Counted from the stretch's first letter, positions 35,471 through 45,583 are shown. The stretch: DNA of 64,000 nt from Fructobacillus cardui (GCF_023218935.1 NZ_JAJIAL010000001.1), one strand, 5' to 3'. Numbers and translations are program-made. The notes: generated by a model from the sequence alone, not told the origin.

Positions 35471-37615
35471 CAGTAATCATCTCCTGCGTTAAATGCTTGG
35501 CTCGTGCTGCAATTTCGACGTGACGGCCATGAACCATCGGGCGTTGTTGTGGGTTCCCAAGGTAACCACAAGTTCGCTTAACCACATCACACATCTGCGG
35601 ATCGTGGTTGCCACACTGTGGACATTCAAAGCCCTTGGCTGTTGCCTTAAAGTCACCAGAGAAACCACACTTAAAACACTTATCAATTGACGTATTGGTT
35701 CCCAAGTAGCCAACGTGGTCATAGGCCCAATCCCAAACAGCCTCTAAGGCTTGTGGGTTTTGACGCAAATTTGGATACTCACAGTAGTGAATAAAACCAC
35801 CGGCAGCATACTTTGGAAAGCCCTCTTCAAAACTAATTTTGTCAAAGGGGGTTGGATGTTTACGGACATCATAGTGAAAACTATTCGTGTAGTATTCCTT
35901 TTCAGTAATGTCTTCAACCTTACCGAACTTTTCAATATCAGCCTCGCAGAAGGTATCCGTCAGCGATTCTGCTGGCGTGGAATAAAGGCTGTAATGGTAG
36001 CCACTCTCCTTTTCCCACTCAACGCAGTAGTCATGCATCCGTTTAACGATTTCTTCGGCGAAGTCATGGGCTTCTTGGTTCCCTTCCCAGTTTGACCCAT
36101 AAAAGGCAGCAACCGTTTCGTACAAGCCGATATAACCGAGCGAAACCGTGGCCGACCATCTTTGAAGACTTCATCAACACTATCAGTCTTCTTCAAGCGC
36201 TTACCAAAGGCACCATACATATACAGGAGTGGCGCATTCTCCGGCACGGCCTCTTTGGTCCGTTCAATTCGATAAGCCAAGGCCTGATGGGTTAAGGCAA
36301 TCTTTTCATCAAAAATTTGCCAGAAAAGTTCCTTGTCTTGCTTAGCAAAGAGCGAAATTCGGGGTAGGTTCACTGTGACAACGCCCAGGTTCATGCGACC
36401 GGAATTAACCTCTTGACCATTTTCGTCTTCCCAACCTTGCAAAAAGGACCGGCAACCCATTGGCGTCTTAAAGGAACCAGTAATGTCGATAATCTTGTCA
36501 TACATCAGCAAATCAGGGTACATCCGCTTTGTTGAGCATTCGAGTGCCAATTGCTTAATATCATAGTTTGGATCTTTTGGGCTGAAGTTCAAGCCACGCT
36601 TGACCGTAAAAGTCAGCTTTGGGAAGATGGCTGTCCGCTGTTCCTTACCCAGACCCTTGATGCGAATTTGCAGGATGGCCTTTTGAATTTCTCTTTCAAT
36701 CCAGTTCGTTCCTAATCCAAAGTTAATCGTTGTAAAAGGTGTTTGCCCTTGAGAGGAATACAATGTATTGATTTCATATTCCAAAGCTTGCATGGCATCA
36801 TAGATGTCTTTTTGAGTTTTTTCCTTGGCATATTCAACTTCCTTTTCCTCGGAAACCCAATTCTGAGCATCAACTAAGTGCTTGTCATAATTCTTCTTAG
36901 CAAAGGGGGCCAATAATTGGTCAATCCGGTTAGCCGAGCAACCACCATATTGAGATGACGCCACATTAGCGATAATTTGTGACATCTGTGCCGTTGCCGT
37001 TTGGATTGACTTTGGCGAATCCACCCAAGTGTTACCAATCTTGTAACCGTTGTTCAAGAGGTTATCAAAATCAATCAAGCAACAATTAGTAGCGGGTGTC
37101 ACCGGTGAATAATCCAAGTCGTGCCAGTGAATGTCGCCACGCATGTGTCCCTTAGCCACCATCGTTGGTAGCATTTGCATCCCGAGTGCGCGGCTAGCAG
37201 CCCCAGCCTCCAAATCGCGTTGGGTATTAAAGACCCGACTATCCTTATTCGCATTTTCATGGACGACAGATGCGTCCTTATCGAATAGTTTTTCAATTCG
37301 CTTCTGAACATTGGAAGCACCGGCGAACTTTTGTTTGTCTTTTTCCCAATACGTTTGGTATTGGTTGATGGCTTCTTCTTCGCCATGTTTTTCTAAACAA
37401 GCATTCAAGAGCGTCCGAATTTCTGAAGTCGTGACCTTCTTGGCTTTCGCCAAAGTTTCGGTCAATTCTGCCATTATGGCTTGAGCGGTTTCTGTCGATA
37501 AATTCAGGTGTTCCAGGATAAAGTCGATCTTATAAGCATAAAAGGCTATTGCTTCGCCACTTTGCTTGATCACGGTTAGCTGTTTCAATTGATTATTTTC
37601 GATTGCCTGTACCAT
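35406..37615 (-). pseudogene. nrdD: Anaerobic ribonucleoside-triphosphate reductase, interrupted by one frameshift
   Basis: Class III reductase making dNTPs without oxygen. An ATP-cone (residues ~10-100) and the barrel (CLIDFDNLL, SQYGGCSANRID) are followed by the zinc site CFKCG ... CPQC and the glycyl radical motif KRTCGYLGNP. A single base is missing near 36151-36154 (GGCC where GGGCC is expected), which moves ...VFKDGR out of frame with ...LYETVAAFYGSNWEG. Frame 1 is 37615-35960, frame 2 is ~36152-35406. The end overruns nrdG by 65 bases, longer than usual. Sequencing error is a strong alternative to real inactivation. Confidence 0.85.
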
Positions 37616-37837
37616 TCTAAATTACTTCCTCCTGTTTTTTGTTTTTGTGGGGTGCCTCAAATACTACAACGATTTTGTTTTTTAGAACAGATGTTCGCTT
37701 GTGAAAAAAGCCCCTTCAAGTGCTCTTAGTCTTAGGGGAAAAGGGGATTAGAATGATAATTACCATTTGTTTACAATCAGAAAAAATTAGCAACAAAAAA
37801 AATAACTATTTGTTATCGAAATTCTTCACAAAACCTT

Positions 37838-37866
37838 TTTAACAATGAACCAATTCTGCGTATAAT
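37838..37866 (+). promoter_or_regulatory. pncB-nadE promoter
   Basis: TTTAAC, 17-base spacer, TATAAT. The rest of the divergent gap (37616-37837) shows an imperfect CCCC/GGGG repeat at 37710-37746 but no gene. Confidence 0.68.
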
Positions 37867-37887
37867 AGGAGAAAAAAGGACGGAACT

Positions 37888-39330
37888 ATGTACACAGACG
37901 ATTCACTGGTATTGCACACTGATGCATACCAAATCAATATGATTTATACCTATTGGAAAGACAAAATTGATCAAAAGCCAGTAGTCTTTGAAGCCTATTT
38001 CCGCAAGATGCCCTTTGACAACGGCTACGTTATTTTCACAGGGCTGGAACGACTCGTTAAGGCCCTAACAAATCTTCACTTTAGCGATGACGACATCGAC
38101 TACTTACGGTCATTAGACCTCTACGAAAAGGACTTTTTACTCTATCTGAAGAATTGGCGCTTAACGGCAACTATCCGCTCGGCTTTAGAGGGCGAAGTCA
38201 TGTTCAACCACGAACCATTGATTCAAGTCGATGGTCCTTTGATTGATGCCCAACTGTTAGAGACTCTCTTATTGAACATCATCAACTTCCAGACGCTGAT
38301 TTCAACAAAGGCAGCTCGGATTGCTTCAGTCACCGATGGCCAGCCGTTGCTTGAATTTGGAACAAGACGAGCCCAGGAACTTGATGCCGCCCTTTGGGGG
38401 ACCCGAGCCGCCTACATCGGTGGTTTTGATGCCAGTTCAAACGTTCGAGCAGGTAAGCTCTTCCATATTCCAATCTCAGGAACGCATGCCCACGCCTTGA
38501 TTCAGACCTACCAAAGCGACTATGAAGGTTTTCGGGCTTATGCCAAAACCCACCATGATGTTGTTTTCTTAGTTGATACCTTTGACACCCTAAAATCAGG
38601 TGTCCCCAACGCCATCAAAGTAGCAAAGGAGTTTGGCGATAAAATCAACTTTCAAGGGGTCCGGATTGATTCAGGTGATATGGCTTACCTATCAAAAAAG
38701 GTTCGGGCAATGCTCGATGAAGCCGGCTTCCCAGATGCAAAAATTTACGCCTCCAATGACCTGGATGAAAATACCATCTTGAATTTGAAAAGCCAGGGAG
38801 CAAAGATTGACGTTTGGGGCATTGGTACTAAGCTGATTACCGCCTACGACCAACCGGCCCTCGGTGCCGTCTACAAAATGGTCAGCATCGATGGACAAAA
38901 CACCATTAAGCTGTCCAATAACGTCGAAAAAATTTCTACGCCCGGTAAAAAGCAAATTTGGCGGATTACCGATAAGAAGGACGGCAAATCAGAAGGTGAC
39001 TATTTGACCTTCTTTGGCCAGGATCCAAATCAAGTGGAAACTCTCCACATGTTTGACCCGAACCATCCCCTTCTTTCCAAGGAGGTCACTGATTTTCAGG
39101 CAACCCCAATTCTCCATGACATTTTCGTCGATGGAAAATTAGTCTACGACCTGCCTGACATCAAAGAAATTAAGGCCTACGCCAAAAACTCGTTGGACAA
39201 TCTCTGGGATGAATACAAGCGCATCTTAAATCCAGAAACCTACCCCGTTGATTTGGCACAAGACCTCTACGATGCCAAAAACGACTTAATTCAAACCATC
39301 CGTCAACAAATCAAGGAGATGAAAGCATGA
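37888..39330 (+). CDS. pncB: Nicotinate phosphoribosyltransferase
   Basis: Makes nicotinate mononucleotide from nicotinate and PRPP, the entry of NAD salvage. 480 residues: LHTDAYQINMIYTY at the start, EAYFRKMPFDNGYVIFTGLE, LEFGTRRAQELDAALWGTRA and IRIDSGDMAYLSKK-like (GVRIDSGDMAYL) core. AAAAGGACGG lies before ATG. Overlaps nadE by 4 bases, so both are one transcript; a nicotinate auxotroph would depend on it. Confidence 0.95.
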   Translation: MYTDDSLVLHTDAYQINMIYTYWKDKIDQKPVVFEAYFRKMPFDNGYVIFTGLERLVKALTNLHFSDDDIDYLRSLDLYEKDFLLYLKNWRLTATIRSALEGEVMFNHEPLIQVDGPLIDAQLLETLLLNIINFQTLISTKAARIASVTDGQPLLEFGTRRAQELDAALWGTRAAYIGGFDASSNVRAGKLFHIPISGTHAHALIQTYQSDYEGFRAYAKTHHDVVFLVDTFDTLKSGVPNAIKVAKEFGDKINFQGVRIDSGDMAYLSKKVRAMLDEAGFPDAKIYASNDLDENTILNLKSQGAKIDVWGIGTKLITAYDQPALGAVYKMVSIDGQNTIKLSNNVEKISTPGKKQIWRITDKKDGKSEGDYLTFFGQDPNQVETLHMFDPNHPLLSKEVTDFQATPILHDIFVDGKLVYDLPDIKEIKAYAKNSLDNLWDEYKRILNPETYPVDLAQDLYDAKNDLIQTIRQQIKEMKA

Positions 39331-40148
39331 GAGCCCTTCAAGCCAAAATTATCGCCGAACTACACGTGCAACCTGTTATTGACCCCCAAGCCGAAATTCG
39401 GCGGTCGATTGACTTCTTAAAGCAGTACTTGACCCATAGCGCCTACCAGGGATTGGTCATCGCCGTTTCTGGTGGTCAGGATTCAACGCTGGCCGGTAAA
39501 TTAGGTCAAATGGCCATTGATGAGCTCAGAGAAGAAACGCAAGAAGACTATCAGTTTATCGCCATCCGCCAGCCTTATGGTCAACAGCAAGATGAAGACG
39601 ATGCCCAGGCAGCGCTTGACTTCATCAACCCTGATCAAACAGTGACAACCAATATCAAATCAGCTACGGACGCCATGGTTAGCTCTTTGCGTGAGGCTGG
39701 TTTGGTCGTTGACGACTTAAGCCGGGGCTCGATTAAGCCCAAGATGCGCATGATCGCCCAGTATGCAGTGGCCAGAGAGCACCAGGCAGTTGTGATTGGC
39801 ACCGACCATGCGGCCGAAGCCATCGCCGGGTTCTTTACCAAGTACGGTGACGGCGGCACGGATATCAACCCCCTCTGGCGACTAAACAAGCGCCAAGGAC
39901 GGGCGTTGCTTGAAGCTTTGTCAGCCCCCGCTCACCTGTATGAAAAGGCCCCGACAGCTGATTTGGAAGACGACCGACCACAGCTGCCAGATGAAGTAGC
40001 CCTAGGAGTCTCTTACAAGACCATAGACGACTATTTGGAAGGCAAGCAGGTTTCTACTAGCGACGCCGAAAAAATTGAATCACTCTACTTAAATAGCCAG
40101 CAAAAAAGGCACGAACCAATTACGATTTACGACACTTGGTTTTATTAA
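39327..40148 (+). CDS. nadE: NAD synthetase (ammonia-dependent)
   Basis: Amidates deamido-NAD to NAD. 273 residues without a glutaminase domain. PP-loop VIAVSGGQDSTLAGKL near residue 45, AIRQPYGQQQDEDDAQ, and VIGTDHAAEAIAGFFTKYGDGGTDINPL. Start codon is in the ATGA overlap with pncB. Confidence 0.96.
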   Translation: MRALQAKIIAELHVQPVIDPQAEIRRSIDFLKQYLTHSAYQGLVIAVSGGQDSTLAGKLGQMAIDELREETQEDYQFIAIRQPYGQQQDEDDAQAALDFINPDQTVTTNIKSATDAMVSSLREAGLVVDDLSRGSIKPKMRMIAQYAVAREHQAVVIGTDHAAEAIAGFFTKYGDGGTDINPLWRLNKRQGRALLEALSAPAHLYEKAPTADLEDDRPQLPDEVALGVSYKTIDDYLEGKQVSTSDAEKIESLYLNSQQKRHEPITIYDTWFY

Positions 40149-40161
40149 TCATGCAGAACAC

Positions 40162-40209
40162 AAAAAGGACTCCGGGTTTTACCGTAAGGTAAAACCCGGA
40201 GTCCTTTTT
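40162..40209 (+). terminator. pncB-nadE terminator
   Basis: Very strong: 22-base arms starting AAAAAGGACTCCGGG with a GTAA loop and ending in a T-run. Confidence 0.9.
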
Positions 40210-40224
40210 AACTGTCTTTTTGGG

Positions 40225-40268
40225 CCAAAGAAAAAGCAGAACTTTTTCAAGTTCTGCTTTTTCTTTGG
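40225..40268 (-). terminator. tRNA-Lys/rpoE side terminator
   Basis: Twenty-base arms CCAAAGAAAAAGCAGAACTT and complement with a 4-base loop; T-rich in both directions, 30 bases after the tRNA. Confidence 0.72.
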
Positions 40269-40297
40269 AATCTCCCAAGGTCGCCTGACTAACTCAG

Positions 40298-40371
40298 TGC
40301 TCCCGCTCGGATTCGAACCGAGGACCTTGGGATTAAAAATCCCCTACTCTAACCAACTGAGTTACGGAAGC
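40298..40371 (-). tRNA. tRNA-Lys (anticodon TTT)
   Basis: 74 bases on the minus strand: acceptor arms GCTTCCG / CGGGAGC (one G-T pair), discriminator A, anticodon loop TTTTTAA giving TTT, and GGTTCGAATCC T-loop. CCA is not encoded. Confidence 0.9.
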
Positions 40372-40397
40372 AATCCTGTGCCTTAGCACATTTATAT

Positions 40398-40426
40398 ATA
40401 TTACCGAAGCAAGAGCAAAAAAGCAA
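40398..40426 (-). promoter_or_regulatory. tRNA-Lys promoter
   Basis: Minus-strand TTGCTT (40426-40421), 17-base spacer, TAATAT (40403-40398), 27 bases before the tRNA 5' end. Confidence 0.75.
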
Positions 40427-40453
40427 TACTTTTTAAAAAATATTTTTACTTTT

Positions 40454-41011
40454 TTATTGCTCTTCATCCCCATCAGACAAGTCATCCAAGTCATCTGAAC
40501 CGGCTAATTCCGTGAGGTTATCTTCGATGGCTTCGTCCTTTTCAGCATCGTCGTCATCTTCGGCATCATTGCCGTCACCAGTCTCGGCATTGTGACCTTC
40601 AAGGTCATCAAAGTCATCGTCTTCTGGATCATCATCGTTATAGTCAATCACGTCGTCATCGGCTGATGCAGAATCGGCAAAGACGTTCACCTTCTTTGAG
40701 GCCTTCTTCTTTGGCTTTTCTTCTTCATCATCAATTTCGTGAATTGATTCGTCGATTGCATCGACTGGATACCATGAACGCAGAGCCCATTCGTTATTTC
40801 CCAAGGAAATAAACGAACCGTCGGTGTTCAAGTCCGTATAAAATTGTGACAATCGACTTTGGAAAGCATCCGCATCGATTTCCAAAAAGTTTTGGATGGC
40901 CGTTACTAAATCAGTAAAGGCCACGGCCTTCTTTTGTTCTGCTAAGATGGCCGTAGCGATTTCCACCAAGGACATCTCTTCCTTGAGTTGACCGTTTTCT
41001 AAATTTAACAT
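40454..41011 (-). CDS. rpoE: RNA polymerase delta subunit
   Basis: Gram-positive-specific subunit that speeds RNA polymerase recycling. 185 residues: a folded HARE-HTH N-terminal half (MSLVEIATAILAEQKKAVAFTDLV ... WALRSWYPVD, residues ~13-85) and a highly acidic, disordered C-terminal half made almost only of D, E, G and A after a short KPKKKASKK patch. This layout is diagnostic. Confidence 0.93.
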   Translation of the reverse strand: MLNLENGQLKEEMSLVEIATAILAEQKKAVAFTDLVTAIQNFLEIDADAFQSRLSQFYTDLNTDGSFISLGNNEWALRSWYPVDAIDESIHEIDDEEEKPKKKASKKVNVFADSASADDDVIDYNDDDPEDDDFDDLEGHNAETGDGNDAEDDDDAEKDEAIEDNLTELAGSDDLDDLSDGDEEQ

Positions 41012-41036
41012 GGCTCTCGTCCTTTCGCGCTTCTAA

Positions 41037-41477
41037 CTAGTTGAGTATACTGGATTTTGGCCCAAATTGCAAGGCAACCTGGTATTGGCCAACCACCTGG
41101 TCGTTGGCAGACAAGGCATAAGCCAAATCCAACGCCCCCGCCTGCTTGCCTTCATCAAAGGTAAAGTCAAGCTGGTTGGTATTGGTTGAAAGCAACATCA
41201 TGCCCGCTACCGTTTGATAGGGTTGGTGTTCCACCAATCCAAGTTGAAAGACCATTCGCGTCTTCGTCACATTATGACGACTAAGGCTGATTTGCTTTTC
41301 AGTGAGCTTAAAGATGACCTTGGTCTCACCTTCATCATCAATTTTTTCGGTGTAGGCCAAATAAACACTATCACCCTTGATGGTCAATAAACCGGTCGTT
41401 TCAACCTCATAATGTTCATCACCGGCATCTTGAAAGACCTGGTGACTGATTTTCACTTGTACTTCTTTTTGGCTCAT
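41037..41477 (-). CDS. DUF1934 family protein (YwiB-like)
   Basis: 146-residue soluble beta-barrel-like protein. QVKISHQVFQDAGDEHYEVETTGLL at the start and YQTVAGMMLLSTNTNQLDFTFDEGKQAGALDLAYAL fit DUF1934, a lipocalin-like family of unknown function often found near rpoE in this order. It is 25 bases upstream of rpoE in the same direction and divergent from the HD hydrolase. Confidence 0.8.
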   Translation of the reverse strand: MSQKEVQVKISHQVFQDAGDEHYEVETTGLLTIKGDSVYLAYTEKIDDEGETKVIFKLTEKQISLSRHNVTKTRMVFQLGLVEHQPYQTVAGMMLLSTNTNQLDFTFDEGKQAGALDLAYALSANDQVVGQYQVALQFGPKSSILN

Positions 41478-41501
41478 TTAGTTAAAATTGCTCCTAATAT
41501 T

Positions 41502-41529
41502 TTCACAAATAGCTAAAGTCTATTATAAT
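41502..41529 (+). promoter_or_regulatory. Promoter of the HD hydrolase gene
   Basis: TTCACA, 16-base spacer, TATAAT, 29 bases before the ATG. Confidence 0.65.
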
Positions 41530-41558
41530 AAGAAAAAGCACGAAGGGAAAGGTCAAAT

Positions 41559-42905
41559 ATGTCGGAAAAATTAGCACACGAAAAAGTCCTCCGCGATCCA
41601 ATTCACAAATTCATTCATATCCAAGATCAATTAGTCTTAGACCTGATTAATACTCCCGAGTTTCAACGACTCCGTCGGGTTGAACAACTTGGCGTAACCG
41701 CCTTTGTTTTCCACGGGGCCGTTCATGACCGCTTCGGTCACTCCGTCGGTGCCTACGAATTAGCTCGGCGCATTACCGATTACTTTAACGAATACTATCG
41801 CACCAAAACACCTGGCGATGGTCTTTGGAACCCAGAGGAACAGATGTTGACGGTTGTCGCTGCCCTCTTACATGACGTTGGCCATGGTGCCTTTTCACAC
41901 ACTTTTGAGCACCTTTTCCACACAAACCATGAACAAATGACCCAGGATATTATTACTGGTGATACCGAAATCAACCGAGTTTTGCAATCTTACAGTCCTG
42001 ATTTTCCCAACAAGGTCGCCTCAGTCATTGCCAAGACTTATGAAAACCATCAAGTCGTCCAACTGATTTCCAGTCAATTAGACGTGGATCGGATGGATTA
42101 CCTTCTCCGCGATGCCTTTTATACCGGCGCCACTTACGGTGAATTCGATATCGACCGAATTATGCGAACGATGAAACCTTGCAAAACCGGGATTGCCTAC
42201 GATATCGCTGGTATGCATGCGGTTGAAGACTACATTGTTTCCCGCTATCAGATGTACCTTCAGGTCTACTTCCACCCGGTTTCACGTGGAATGGAAGTGA
42301 TCTTGGAGCACCTCTTGGGTCGCGTTAAGAAACTCCTTTCACAGGGACACAATACTGGTGACTTGGTTGGACCCTTGCTGGCGCCCGTTTTTCAACCCGA
42401 CCACGATTTGAGCATTGATGAGTACCTACGCCTTGATGACAACCTCTTTATGACGGCCATCAACGGTTGGCAGGACTATCCTGACCAAATCTTAGCGGAC
42501 CTTTCGTCCCGGTTCTTAAACCGGCGCCCATTTAAGTCTATCCAAATTAACGAGCAATCGGCGCCCTACCTGGCTGAGCTCGAGCAAATCGTCAAGGATG
42601 CTGGCTTTGACCCAGACTACTACACGGCCCAAAACGACGCCTACGACCTCCCCTACGATGATTATAAACCAAGCGAGAAGAAGCCACGAACCCAAATCGA
42701 GCTCGTCTTGAGCGATGACTCCCACCGTGAGTTATCACAGCTATCGGCTCTGGTTGCGTCTATTAAGGGCCGCGCTTCCTTGGACCAACGTTTCTTCTTC
42801 CCAAAGGAAATGCTGAACAATGGTCCAGACGACCTCTTCTCCCAGGTTCACCAGAATTTCCGGTCACTGATTAAAAATGATACCTTTATCCCTGGCGAAC
42901 ACTAA
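41559..42905 (+). CDS. HD-domain phosphohydrolase (YwfO-like)
   Basis: 448 residues. The HD motif chain is complete: FVFHGAVHDRFGHSVGAYELA, then LLHDVGHGAFSHTFEHLFH (the HD pair, near residue 110) and SSQLDVDRMDYLLRDAFYTGA. This order is shared with SAMHD1-like dNTP triphosphohydrolases and B. subtilis YwfO. Likely removes phosphates from nucleotides; the substrate is inferred from the family. AAGGGAAAGG precedes ATG. Confidence 0.87.
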   Translation: MSEKLAHEKVLRDPIHKFIHIQDQLVLDLINTPEFQRLRRVEQLGVTAFVFHGAVHDRFGHSVGAYELARRITDYFNEYYRTKTPGDGLWNPEEQMLTVVAALLHDVGHGAFSHTFEHLFHTNHEQMTQDIITGDTEINRVLQSYSPDFPNKVASVIAKTYENHQVVQLISSQLDVDRMDYLLRDAFYTGATYGEFDIDRIMRTMKPCKTGIAYDIAGMHAVEDYIVSRYQMYLQVYFHPVSRGMEVILEHLLGRVKKLLSQGHNTGDLVGPLLAPVFQPDHDLSIDEYLRLDDNLFMTAINGWQDYPDQILADLSSRFLNRRPFKSIQINEQSAPYLAELEQIVKDAGFDPDYYTAQNDAYDLPYDDYKPSEKKPRTQIELVLSDDSHRELSQLSALVASIKGRASLDQRFFFPKEMLNNGPDDLFSQVHQNFRSLIKNDTFIPGEH

Positions 42906-42924
42906 AAAGAAACTACTAACGGAG

Positions 42925-42948
42925 AAATCAGTATCCATTAACTGATTT
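42925..42948. repeat. Inverted pair of the AAATCAG heptamer
   Basis: AAATCAGT (42925-42932) and ACTGATTT (42941-42948) form an 8-base-pair stem with an 8-base loop just after the HD hydrolase gene, followed by TT. Two copies of the window-wide over-represented heptamer thus build a terminator-like hairpin, in front of the strong terminator. Confidence 0.75.
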
Positions 42949-42956
42949 TTCACCCA

Positions 42957-42996
42957 ATAAAAACCGCTTTGACTACTAGCAGTCAAAGCGGTTTTT
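42957..42996. terminator. Bidirectional terminator between HD hydrolase and pepN
   Basis: Arms AAAACCGCTTTGACT and AGTCAAAGCGGTTTT with a 6-base loop, A-run left and T-run right. Confidence 0.9.
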
Positions 42997-43030
42997 GTCT
43001 CGTTAAAATTTTGCGGTTGTACTTAAAGGC

Positions 43031-45583
43031 TTACTTCTGTGCCAACAAAGCCAAAGCGCGGTCAACGTCAGCCGTTTGGTCGGCAATCGTCTTCATCCGG
43101 TTTTCAATCACCGCTTGGTCGATCACGATTTCGCGGGCCAAACCTGGTTGGTCCAACTTAGGCGTGAAGAAGGCCTTGAATTCGGCCAAGTTTTCCGCCG
43201 TCTTGAAGATGCGTGAAATCACCGTCACGTAAGATGAGAAGGACATGTCGCCACCAAGACGGTCTTCCAACCAGTCCCAGTTGTTCTTTGCCCAGTCCCA
43301 GGCCAGATCTTGACCCTTGTCGTTGCCCAAGACGCCTTGGAACCAACCACGAAGGTCTTGTGGCTTAATCACATCGGCATTCTGGTAGTTAGCAACCAGT
43401 GTCTCCAACTGATTTTCATCCTGGCTCGTTACTAAAGCAGCTTCCAAATCAGACTTCAAGGCTGCTTCCGCCGTCTTTTGATAGTCCGTCAAGAATTGGT
43501 TGAACTTTTCTTGGGTGTTAAAGTTTTGGATTTCGTTCTTCAACACGACTGCTCGACCGTTGGCAGGCAACTTCGTCACATCCCCACCAGCCTGTTCAAA
43601 GACTTCATGGTCGTGGGCAACCAAGTCAGCATTCTTAGCAAAGAGGGCTGCTGACAAAACCTGAGCTCGCACCATTTCATCATCAACGCTTTCGCCTGCG
43701 CGTTTGTCAAAGCCAAGACGGTCCAACTGTTGCTTTGAAAGGTCGCCAACAAAGGTCTTCAAGTTCTTTTCCAAATCAGAACCATCTGTCGCAAAGGCCT
43801 TGACTTGGCCAATCACTTGATAAATCAATGACTGAACCAATTCAGATGTTGAGTCTGCCAACTTTGGCAAGACCCAAAGCAAGTCAGCAAATGATCCTTG
43901 ACCAGCTTGGGCCAACAACAAGTTGTTTTGCAAGAATTGAGCTTGTGAAATGGCGTTTGCCTTTTCCAAGTTGGCCACCTGTTCGGCCAACAGTGTGTCA
44001 TCGTATTGCACGATGTAGTGACCAGTATTACCAACATTCAAAATGAAGGCACCATTGCTTTCACGCTTCAATGTTTCATAATCACCCAAGTCCATGCTTT
44101 CAGTCGTCAACAAATCAGGGGCAGAGGCAGCAGAAGCGGCCAATGGCACTTGCCAAATCCGACTGTCGGCATTTGGCACAGCTGATTTGTCACCACCAAT
44201 TGAGAATGGCTTTTGGCTAATCTTAACGCGGCCGTCCTCCACCTTGACAGAAACAACTGGGTAACCAGGTTGTTCCAACCAAGAATGCATGATTTCGCCA
44301 ATGTTCTTGCCGGAGGCTTCACCCAAGGCAGACCAGAGGTCATCCCCGGTTGCATTGCTGTACTTCTTCTTGGCAAAGTATTCCTTCAAACCATTGCGCA
44401 AGGCATCGTCACCAATCAAGGCACGAACCATGACCAACAAGTGGCCACCCTTGGCATAAACAATGGCAGGATCAAAGAGTGCATCAATTTCTTCTGGATG
44501 CTCGACTTCCACGTGGACGGGTTGAACACCTAAGATGGCGTCTCGCTGCAAAGCCTTTTGAACTTCGACGGCGTTGAAAGATTCCCAAATATGCCAGTCA
44601 GGCTCCAAGAAGTCCGTTGCCACGTATTCCATCATGTTGGCAAAGGATTCGTTCAACCACAACTCATCCCACCACTTCATGGTGACTAAGTCACCAAACC
44701 ATTGGTGAGCCAATTCATGGGCCACGATGGTAGCCACGTATTGCTTGGTTGCCGTTGAAGAGTTCTTTGGATCAACGAGAAGGCAAGCTTCACGGTAAGT
44801 TACCACACCCCAGTTTTCCATAGCGCCGGCTGAAAAATCAGGCAAAGCCACTTGCCAAGAATGTGGCAATGGATATGGTGTTTGATAAAAGTCTTCGAAG
44901 AATTCGATTGACCGCTTCGCGATATCAAGTGAGAAGTCCAAGTTATCGGCAGGGTGTGCCTTTGTAGCAAAAACCCCAATTTCAACACCGGAGTTCGTCT
45001 TAGTCTTCTTGCTTTGCAAGTCACCCAAGGCAAAGCCTAAGAGGTAAGTGGACATCTTGACTGTCTTGTCAAAGTAATGCACACCCTCTTCGACCTTTTG
45101 CTCTGGCATGTTTGAGATGACTGATTCCTCTGGCTTTTCATCAAACTTAATGGCCAAAGAGAACGTTGCCTTTGCTTCTGGTTCATCAATACTTGGGAAA
45201 GCTTGACGAGCAAAGTAAGTTTCAAATTGCGTGGAAACCAATTGCTTGGCTTGACCATCGACGTTGTAATAAGATGGGTAAATCCCATTCATGTTGTCCG
45301 TCAATGGCGCGTGGTAAGTGACCTCGACTTCAATTTCACCAGCCTGATCAGCCTTAAAAGTCACTTGATCTTGGTCATTGTCCATTGTAAAGTCGACCGC
45401 TTGGCCGTTAACCTTCAATGTTTCCACCACTAAGTCGTGTTGGTGTAATGCTAAATCAGTCGTCGTCACGTGACCCGTAATCGTCGTTTTTCCAACAATC
45501 AACTTATTTTCGCGTGAGATATCCAAAAACAAATCATAATGATCGGGTTGGAATGTTTCATAAAGACGTGGAATTGCAGCCAT
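43031..45583 (-). CDS. pepN: Aminopeptidase N (lysyl aminopeptidase)
   Basis: Zinc aminopeptidase of the M1 family that trims peptides taken up from the medium; cytosolic. 850 residues. GAMENWG (near 251) and HELAHQWFGDLVT (HExxH near 286) with the distal zinc ligand in LWLNESFAN. The C-terminal ERAP1-like helical domain is complete. AAAGGTAGGTG precedes ATG. A -10 box TATAAT is at 45642-45637, with a weak -35. Confidence 0.96.
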   Translation of the reverse strand: MAAIPRLYETFQPDHYDLFLDISRENKLIVGKTTITGHVTTTDLALHQHDLVVETLKVNGQAVDFTMDNDQDQVTFKADQAGEIEVEVTYHAPLTDNMNGIYPSYYNVDGQAKQLVSTQFETYFARQAFPSIDEPEAKATFSLAIKFDEKPEESVISNMPEQKVEEGVHYFDKTVKMSTYLLGFALGDLQSKKTKTNSGVEIGVFATKAHPADNLDFSLDIAKRSIEFFEDFYQTPYPLPHSWQVALPDFSAGAMENWGVVTYREACLLVDPKNSSTATKQYVATIVAHELAHQWFGDLVTMKWWDELWLNESFANMMEYVATDFLEPDWHIWESFNAVEVQKALQRDAILGVQPVHVEVEHPEEIDALFDPAIVYAKGGHLLVMVRALIGDDALRNGLKEYFAKKKYSNATGDDLWSALGEASGKNIGEIMHSWLEQPGYPVVSVKVEDGRVKISQKPFSIGGDKSAVPNADSRIWQVPLAASAASAPDLLTTESMDLGDYETLKRESNGAFILNVGNTGHYIVQYDDTLLAEQVANLEKANAISQAQFLQNNLLLAQAGQGSFADLLWVLPKLADSTSELVQSLIYQVIGQVKAFATDGSDLEKNLKTFVGDLSKQQLDRLGFDKRAGESVDDEMVRAQVLSAALFAKNADLVAHDHEVFEQAGGDVTKLPANGRAVVLKNEIQNFNTQEKFNQFLTDYQKTAEAALKSDLEAALVTSQDENQLETLVANYQNADVIKPQDLRGWFQGVLGNDKGQDLAWDWAKNNWDWLEDRLGGDMSFSSYVTVISRIFKTAENLAEFKAFFTPKLDQPGLAREIVIDQAVIENRMKTIADQTADVDRALALLAQK

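Noticed and set aside
37710..37746. CCCCTT...AAGGGG repeat as an operator of nrdD or pncB
   Set aside because: The arms are imperfect and do not match the NrdR box or another operator I know.
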